Origin: Chloroflexota bacterium
GTDB taxonomy: Bacteria; Chloroflexota; UBA6077; CF-72
NCBI GenBank assembly: GCA_019247135.1
Contig: JAFAPL010000955.1
Coordinates: forward strand, 1-10,348
Direction of reading: 5' to 3'
Length of the DNA: 10,348 nucleotides
Shown: one piece after another, positions 6,304-10,348 of the stretch
Position numbering within the stretch: position 1 is the first letter of the stretch
Layout: every line of letters starts with the position of its first letter
The notes under the pieces: model-generated
Seen by the model: only the letters and a program-made list of their open reading frames with translations
Databases searched by the model: none
What the model was told of the DNA's origin: nothing
Made by a program: the position numbers and the translations under genes

Positions 6304-7376
6304 CGCGCGCGGGACGATCGAGCGCTCCGCACCGTCCGCGCGTCTACATTGACCGCCTCCAGTCGAGCTATCTAGCCCCAGTTCAAGCCGGCCTCGACTG
6401 GATCGGGTTGGGTTCAAAACTTCGATGGGGCGATACGGTATTCATCAAGCCGAACCTGACCTTCCCTGTGTTTCGCAAAGGGGTAATGACGAACCCGCGG
6501 TGCCTGGAAGACGTGGTCAGGGCCTTGCGCGATTACACCGATCGCATCATCGTAGGCGAGGCTGATTCAGGAGGCTACAACCCGTTCAACATCGATCATG
6601 TGTTCGAGGCAATCGGGTTGACGGATCTCCAGCAGCGGTACGGAGTTCGCATAGTCAATTTGAGCCGCTGCCCATACCGGCCGGTAGGCTTCACCTATCG
6701 CGGCCGTGAACACAGCGTGCCGATGTCCGAGCTGCTGCTGGACGAAGTCGACGTGTTCGTAACCGTGCCGGTGCCGAAGACGCACATGAATACCCGTATA
6801 AGCATGGCCGTGAAGAACCAGTGGGGATGCATTCCTGAACCGAATATGCGGTTGCGATTGCACCCGATGTTCGAGAAGGTCATTTTCGAAGTGAACTCGC
6901 TCCTTCGACCCTCGATAGCTGTGGTCGACGGTAAATACGGCCTGAATCGCAGCGGGCCGATGCTCGGCGATGTGGTCGAACTCGACTGGGTGATGGTCGC
7001 TGACGACGTCTACGCGGCAGACGTCGTGGGCTGCGACCTCATGCGTATTCGTCCCAAGGACGTCTATTACCTGCGCTACGCTGGGGCACACGAAGGGGCT
7101 GTCACCAGCACCTCCGAGATCGAGCTGAACCAGCCGACGAGTCCCTTTCACCGTGAACGCTTCTACCTGAAACGAGCGTGGACCGACTATCCAGGAGTAC
7201 TGGCGTTCAGGTCATCCAAGATCGCCTACCTCGCCTACTATTCCCCGCTCGCCGACATCCTGCACCGGCTGCTGTACGTGTTCAGGAAGCCGTTTTACGA
7301 CTATCGGACACCTGAACGGACGCAGGATGTTGACTCGGTTGAGGCAGACAGAGCCCGTGAGGCAGCAGGCTTATGA
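6300..7376 (+). CDS. DUF362 domain-containing protein
   Basis: The 358-residue product matches the DUF362 family, whose biochemical role is not established to my knowledge. Conserved features are VFIKPNL (47-53), VGEADSGG (85-92), VPVPKTHMNTRISMAVKNQWG (156-176, key residues K160, H162, K172, N173), VVDGKYG (208-214) and a late AADVVGCDLM segment (239-248). These cover the whole family core. No ferredoxin-type cysteine cluster, Tat signal or transmembrane helix is visible; the Cys residues (68, 124, 177, 245) are scattered. Some DUF362 proteins carry an added Fe-S domain, but this one does not. The ATG at 6300 overlaps the stop of the GT4 gene (ATGA), so the two are probably co-translated and may act on the same intermediate. 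The tail after about residue 285 is basic and aromatic. The invariant Lys, His and Asp residues suggest a metal- or phosphate-dependent enzyme, which is inference. Confidence 0.88.
   Translation: MTRAGRSSAPHRPRVYIDRLQSSYLAPVQAGLDWIGLGSKLRWGDTVFIKPNLTFPVFRKGVMTNPRCLEDVVRALRDYTDRIIVGEADSGGYNPFNIDHVFEAIGLTDLQQRYGVRIVNLSRCPYRPVGFTYRGREHSVPMSELLLDEVDVFVTVPVPKTHMNTRISMAVKNQWGCIPEPNMRLRLHPMFEKVIFEVNSLLRPSIAVVDGKYGLNRSGPMLGDVVELDWVMVADDVYAADVVGCDLMRIRPKDVYYLRYAGAHEGAVTSTSEIELNQPTSPFHRERFYLKRAWTDYPGVLAFRSSKIAYLAYYSPLADILHRLLYVFRKPFYDYRTPERTQDVDSVEADRAREAAGL
7295..7312. repeat. 18-bp direct repeat, copy 1 (in DUF362 gene 3' end)
   Basis: TTACGACTATCGGACACC is identical to the copy at 8487-8504. Here the reading frame gives codons for YDYRTP (DUF362 residues 333-338). 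It ends 61 bases before the DUF362 stop codon. Confidence 0.85.
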
Positions 7377-7474
7377 TTAAGCGGCACCGGGTACGCGGGA
7401 AGAGGGTCTGGTCGGGCGAGGTGGCGTGCTCAAGTGTGCCGTATCATGTGGCGGCGGAATAGGGCGGAAGGGGT
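7377..7474 (+). promoter_or_regulatory. 98-base gap before the GT2 pair, with a possible internal promoter element
   Basis: This is the only sizeable gap in the rightward run. It holds TATCAT (7442-7447), a plausible -10 element without a clear -35 partner, and a purine-rich AGGGCGGAAGGGG (7461-7473) that supplies the ribosome binding site for the GT2 gene. A possible 10-codon leader frame begins at 7446. No convincing terminator hairpin is seen, so read-through from the upstream genes is likely. Confidence 0.25.
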
Positions 7475-7478
7475 ATGA
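7446..7478 (+). CDS. Possible 10-codon upstream reading frame overlapping the GT2 start
   Basis: ATG at 7446 opens a frame encoding MWRRNRAEGV, ending in a TGA (7476-7478) that overlaps the GT2 ATG (7475-7477) as ATGA. If translated it could couple ribosomes to the GT2 start. No ribosome binding site precedes it, so it may well be chance. Confidence 0.12.
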   Translation: MWRRNRAEGV

Positions 7479-8527
7479 CGGTGGGGTTCTCGATCGCAAT
7501 TCCGGTGTGGAATGACCAGGAGTGGCTGCCTGGCGCGATCGAAAGTGTTTTGCGCCAGACGCATCCACACTGGGAGCTGGTTATCGGGGACAACGCGTCC
7601 GATACAGACCTCGAGAGCATCGTCGGACGGTACGCCGATGAGCGGATTCGTTATCACCGCTTTCCGACGCACGTGGGCGCGTCGGAAAGCCACAACCGGA
7701 CCATGGCCCTGTGCAGCAGTGAGTGGGTGGTGCTTCTGAGCGCCGATGACCGACTCGACCCCTGCTGTCTCAGTCGGATGGCTCAGCGTATCGAACAGGT
7801 AGCGGTCAGCAACGCGCGGCTCGCGATGGTCGTTACGGCGTGCCGTCGCGTTGACCCAACTGGACAAGCTACGGACATTTTGCGACAGGACTACACGTCG
7901 TATCGGCCGTTCCGTTTCCAGGTAATTCCGGATGGACTCTACGATAGTGCCACGTGGCTGGGGGTGAACGCTGCGCCGGGCATCCCACCCTGGATGATGG
8001 GTTCAGTCGCGATCCCGCGTGACTTGCTTGTGGAGTCCGGCGCCTTCCGACCGGAGATGGGCTTGAGTCATGATCTGGAGCTCGTGATGCGACTTGCCGC
8101 CTATGGCAATGTGGCCTACATTGATGCCCCTCTGCTCAACTACACCGTACGCGGTAATTCCATCACGGGCAAACTGATCAAGCGGCACATACAGAGTCGG
8201 AGCGCGATGGTCGACTTCGGCGCGGCATGGTTATCGGCACTGCACGCTCACGAAGCCCGACGAACTGTTTCTTGTCACGAACGGGAAGCAGTCTCGGCTG
8301 CGATCTCACGCGCCTTTCTGCACCGCGCTTTGCTGCAGCGCCGAGCAGTGGATGGAGGTGGTGTTCGCGCGGCTATTCGAGACATCTTGCACGCCGCGTC
8401 GTACAGTCGACGGACCGTGTTGGGAAGCTGGCGACTGGCCGTCGCGCTCGGAGCGCTTCTGGCGCCAGGCTGGCTGCTCGACCGCGTTACGACTATCGGA
8501 CACCGCTATGGATTCGTCGTGGTATAA
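7475..8527 (+). CDS. Glycosyltransferase family 2 (GT-A fold)
   Basis: The 350-residue product is an inverting-type sugar transferase acting at the cytoplasmic face of the membrane. The N-terminal nucleotide-binding fold shows FSIAIPVWND (5-14), VIGDNASD (36-43) and the metal-binding SADD (89-92, the DxD equivalent). The acceptor side has the motif SHDLELVMRL (198-207), where D200 or E202 would be the catalytic base. The C-terminal 100 residues are a basic helical extension ending in a hydrophobic stretch (about 314-337) that could associate with the membrane. The ATG start at 7475 is preceded by a good purine-rich ribosome binding site (AGGGCGG, 7461-7467), the clearest in the window. It begins a GT2 pair; the next gene starts 9 bases after its TAA in the same frame. 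Donor and acceptor are not predictable. Confidence 0.9.
   Translation: MTVGFSIAIPVWNDQEWLPGAIESVLRQTHPHWELVIGDNASDTDLESIVGRYADERIRYHRFPTHVGASESHNRTMALCSSEWVVLLSADDRLDPCCLSRMAQRIEQVAVSNARLAMVVTACRRVDPTGQATDILRQDYTSYRPFRFQVIPDGLYDSATWLGVNAAPGIPPWMMGSVAIPRDLLVESGAFRPEMGLSHDLELVMRLAAYGNVAYIDAPLLNYTVRGNSITGKLIKRHIQSRSAMVDFGAAWLSALHAHEARRTVSCHEREAVSAAISRAFLHRALLQRRAVDGGGVRAAIRDILHAASYSRRTVLGSWRLAVALGALLAPGWLLDRVTTIGHRYGFVVV
8459..8468. repeat. 10-bp palindrome CTGGCGCCAG, copy 1
   Basis: A perfect palindrome inside the 3' part of the first GT2 gene, about 60 bases before its stop. An identical palindrome occurs at 9391-9400 near the end of the second GT2 gene. GC-rich palindromes of this length can be chance in coding sequence. 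Confidence 0.3.
8487..8504. repeat. 18-bp direct repeat, copy 2 (in GT2 gene 3' end)
   Basis: Identical to 7295-7312, but here read in a different frame (VTTIGH, GT2 residues 338-343). It ends 23 bases before the GT2 stop and 33 bases before the next GT2 gene. In the unused +1 frame it would again encode YDYRTP, so the identity is at DNA level and not imposed by the GT2 protein. Confidence 0.85.
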
Positions 8528-8536
8528 GCCTGTACG

Positions 8537-9406
8537 TTGCCACGTGTAATTGCTTCACAATCCGATCCGGTGGATATCTCGGTCATAACCCCCAGTCTCA
8601 ACATGCTCGACTATCTGAGGCGCTGCCACGCCTCGATCGCCGATCAGAACGGCGTGAGGTTCGAGCACATCGTCATGGATGGTGGTTCGCGCGACGGCTC
8701 GGCCGAGTGGCTCCGTTCCGCGACTGATCTGGTCGGCGTGGTCCAGCCGGACGAGGGAATGTACGACGCGATCAACAACGGCTTGCGGTTAGCGCGGGGC
8801 GAACTCGTGTCGTACCTGAACTGCGACGAACAGTATCTGCCAGGAACTCTGGGCTTTGTTAAAGAATTCTTTGACACTCACCCGCACGTCGATGTGATCG
8901 CGGGTGACACGCTGTTGATCAGGCCTGATGGATCTCTGATTGCGTATCGCAAGGCGTACCCTTTGCCGCTCACCCTGTTGTTGTCGGCGCATCTACAGTT
9001 CCACTCGAGTTCCCTGTTCTTTCGAAGGCGGATCGTCGACAGCGGTGAGCTTTTCGACCCCACGCTCAAGGACGTCGGCGACCAGGAGTTCGTGGCGCGG
9101 CTCATCCGCAAGAAATACCGTTTCGCGTTTTGCCGCAGGTATCTGTCCGCATTCACCATGACGGGCGCTAACCGCGGCGAGAATCCCGCGGCGCGGCGTG
9201 AAGGGCTTGCCCTGCGTGCGAGCAGCCCGCACTGGACGTACGCACTGGCAGGACCCTTCCGTGTGGTGCGCTGGCTGATCAAACTCACGTACGGCGCGTA
9301 CTTCGAACGCATGCCGATCGTGTATAGCGTCTATGACTCGGGCGACCTGAACTTTCGCCGCGTGTTTCTTGCCAGCACAGCGTCATTCCGCTGGCGCCAG
9401 ACGTGA
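8537..9406 (+). CDS. Glycosyltransferase family 2, WcaE-like subgroup
   Basis: The 289-residue product is a GT-A fold sugar transferase. Visible motifs are ISVITPSLN (14-22), HIVMDGGSRDGS (44-55), the subgroup signature PDEGMYDAINNG (71-82), the metal-binding NCDE (95-98, usually N-x-D-D) and GDQEF (181-185) carrying the presumed catalytic base. The D-x-GMYDAINxG signature is shared with WcaE-type colanic acid transferases. The C-terminal 60 residues are basic and aromatic and may contact the membrane. Start taken as TTG at 8537, 9 bases after the previous stop and in the same frame. GTG at 8570, directly before the first beta strand, is a credible alternative; neither has a clear ribosome binding site. 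Its 3' end overlaps the convergent GT4 gene by 24 bases. Confidence 0.88.
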   Translation: MPRVIASQSDPVDISVITPSLNMLDYLRRCHASIADQNGVRFEHIVMDGGSRDGSAEWLRSATDLVGVVQPDEGMYDAINNGLRLARGELVSYLNCDEQYLPGTLGFVKEFFDTHPHVDVIAGDTLLIRPDGSLIAYRKAYPLPLTLLLSAHLQFHSSSLFFRRRIVDSGELFDPTLKDVGDQEFVARLIRKKYRFAFCRRYLSAFTMTGANRGENPAARREGLALRASSPHWTYALAGPFRVVRWLIKLTYGAYFERMPIVYSVYDSGDLNFRRVFLASTASFRWRQT

Positions 9407-10348
9407 CGCGCTTGCGCTGGTCACGCGCTGGTACAGGTTGCGATAGGCCATTGCGACCTTCTCGATGGCGAAGTCGCGCACGGCCTTATCTCGCGCCTGT
9501 TGCGCCAACGCCCGGCGCCGAGCGTCGTCTTCGAGAACCCACTGGATGCCTCGCCAGAGGTCATCGGGATCGAAGCTTCTGGCCAGATAGCCTGTCTGGC
9601 AATGATCGACCATGTCCGCCAGACCCGTCGAGTCGAAGCCGACGACCGGAGTGCCACAGGCGAGGGCCTCGAGCGCGGTCAGCGGGAAGTTGTCTTCGCG
9701 CGACGGGACAACCATGACGTCCGCGGCGGAGTACGCCACCGCTAGTGACAGGTCATCGGTCAGATGGCCGAGGTAGCGCGTCCTGGTGGTGGACGCGTCC
9801 GACGACCGAGTCGTGCCCGCCGAGCCGAAGACGATGAGCTGCAAATCGCCAGTCGCTCGCGACTGGTCCGCTCTGGCGAGGGCCGCATCGAGCAGGTCGC
9901 GTCCCTTTCGATAATCGCCGCCGAGCGCGCCAAACAAGACCACTTTCGCGTCTTGTGGCAGACCGAGAAGCTCGCGCGCCAGCGGAATGGGTACGGGGCG
10001 ATAGGTGCTCGTGTCAATGCCCAGTGGAATCACCTCCACCGGGCGACTGCCGAAAAGCCTGCTCGCGCGAGCGCGCCGCGCGAGCCAGGCAGTCGGCGCA
10101 ACCACCGTCAGATTTAACCGTTTCCAGGCCGCCAACTTGCGCAGCAGAACGAGGCGTGACAGATCAACGCTATGACTGCTCTTCAACTCGGGACAGGCTC
10201 CACACGCGACGCTGTAGGCGGTGCACTCGCCGCTGTAATGGCAGCCACCTGTAAACGGCCACATATCGTGCAGCGTCCACACGACAGGTCCATCGAGCTT
10301 GCCGATCGATTCGATGCTGACGAAACCTGTGGAGAGCCAGTGCAGGTG
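9383..10348 (-). CDS. Glycosyltransferase family 4, WcaC-like (5' end outside window)
   Basis: The frame is open to the right edge, so a GTG at 10282 is internal and not the start. The 22 codons upstream of it fit the family as well (HLHWL, then GPVVWTLHDMWPFTGGCHY), continuous with the acceptor domain. The 321 visible residues, numbered from the right edge, include TLHDMWPFTGGCHY (25-38) with the Cys cluster C36, C42, C49, C52, then a donor domain with the variant motif D219-x7-E227 in EDNFPLTALEALACGTPVV. About 80-100 N-terminal residues are missing. The Cys cluster and the DN-P-x-T-x-x-E form are typical of WcaC-like GT4 enzymes acting in polysaccharide assembly. It is transcribed leftward, opposite to the GT2 pair, and ends within the last 24 bases of the second GT2 gene. 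It probably belongs to another operon of the same locus. Confidence 0.9.
   Translation of the reverse strand, partial: HLHWLSTGFVSIESIGKLDGPVVWTLHDMWPFTGGCHYSGECTAYSVACGACPELKSSHSVDLSRLVLLRKLAAWKRLNLTVVAPTAWLARRARASRLFGSRPVEVIPLGIDTSTYRPVPIPLARELLGLPQDAKVVLFGALGGDYRKGRDLLDAALARADQSRATGDLQLIVFGSAGTTRSSDASTTRTRYLGHLTDDLSLAVAYSAADVMVVPSREDNFPLTALEALACGTPVVGFDSTGLADMVDHCQTGYLARSFDPDDLWRGIQWVLEDDARRRALAQQARDKAVRDFAIEKVAMAYRNLYQRVTSASASRLAPAE
9391..9400. repeat. 10-bp palindrome CTGGCGCCAG, copy 2, in the convergent gene overlap
   Basis: Perfect palindrome lying inside the 24-base overlap of the convergent GT2 and GT4 genes, flanked by CGTCA (9381-9385) and TGACG (9404-9408), which could extend it as an imperfect hairpin. 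It might help end transcription from both sides, but there is no T tract. Confidence 0.3.

Noticed and set aside
8227..8727. Out-of-frame extension across the GT2-GT2 junction as evidence of a frameshifted C-terminus
   Set aside because: It contains YDYRTP only because of the 18-bp repeat; the annotated GT2 frame ends naturally with a hydrophobic/basic tail and no family domain continues in the other frame.

Overview
The window is a GC-rich stretch of bacterial chromosome holding part of a cell-surface polysaccharide (exopolysaccharide or capsule) locus. It contains seven complete protein genes and two that are cut by the window edges. No RNA gene, CRISPR array, transposase or phage gene is visible. 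Four of the seven complete genes start with GTG or TTG and most lack a strong Shine-Dalgarno sequence. Together with the Thr/Pro-rich tail protein at the left edge and the compact single-chain Wzz/ATPase protein, this style suggests a Chloroflexota-like or actinobacterium-like organism. That placement is an inference from style and is weak.

Layout, left to right: (1) 2-556 (+), the 3' end of a gene encoding a Thr/Pro/Ala-rich low-complexity segment built on 4-residue and 8-residue tandem repeats. It ends in a hairpin and converges on the next gene. (2) A leftward pair: a polysaccharide co-polymerase/ATPase of the BY-kinase type (1410-3071) followed, with an ATGA overlap, by a sugar-1-phosphate nucleotidyltransferase (580-1413). 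(3) A 400-base divergent intergenic region (3072-3471) with a candidate promoter and several inverted repeats, one a perfect 10-bp repeat. (4) A rightward run: GMC-family flavin oxidoreductase (3472-5085), GT4 glycosyltransferase (5098-6303), DUF362 protein (6300-7376, ATGA overlap), then after a 98-base gap two GT2 glycosyltransferases (7475-8527 and 8537-9406). (5) A leftward GT4 glycosyltransferase running off the right edge (9383-10348), whose 3' end overlaps the last GT2 by 24 bases.

A coherent reading is that the nucleotidyltransferase supplies an activated sugar, the four glycosyltransferases build a repeat unit, and the Wzz/ATPase protein controls chain length and export. The GMC oxidoreductase and the DUF362 protein are the two unassigned steps and may modify a sugar, lipid carrier or linked aglycone. 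No flippase (Wzx), polymerase (Wzy), priming phosphoglycosyltransferase or outer-membrane exporter is in view, so the locus must extend beyond the window. The points most worth a second look are: DUF362 tightly coupled to a glycosyltransferase; the GMC enzyme heading the operon; a BY-kinase-type protein with no tyrosine after residue 69; an exact 18-bp repeat in different reading frames of two genes; and the inverted repeat just downstream of the candidate promoter.
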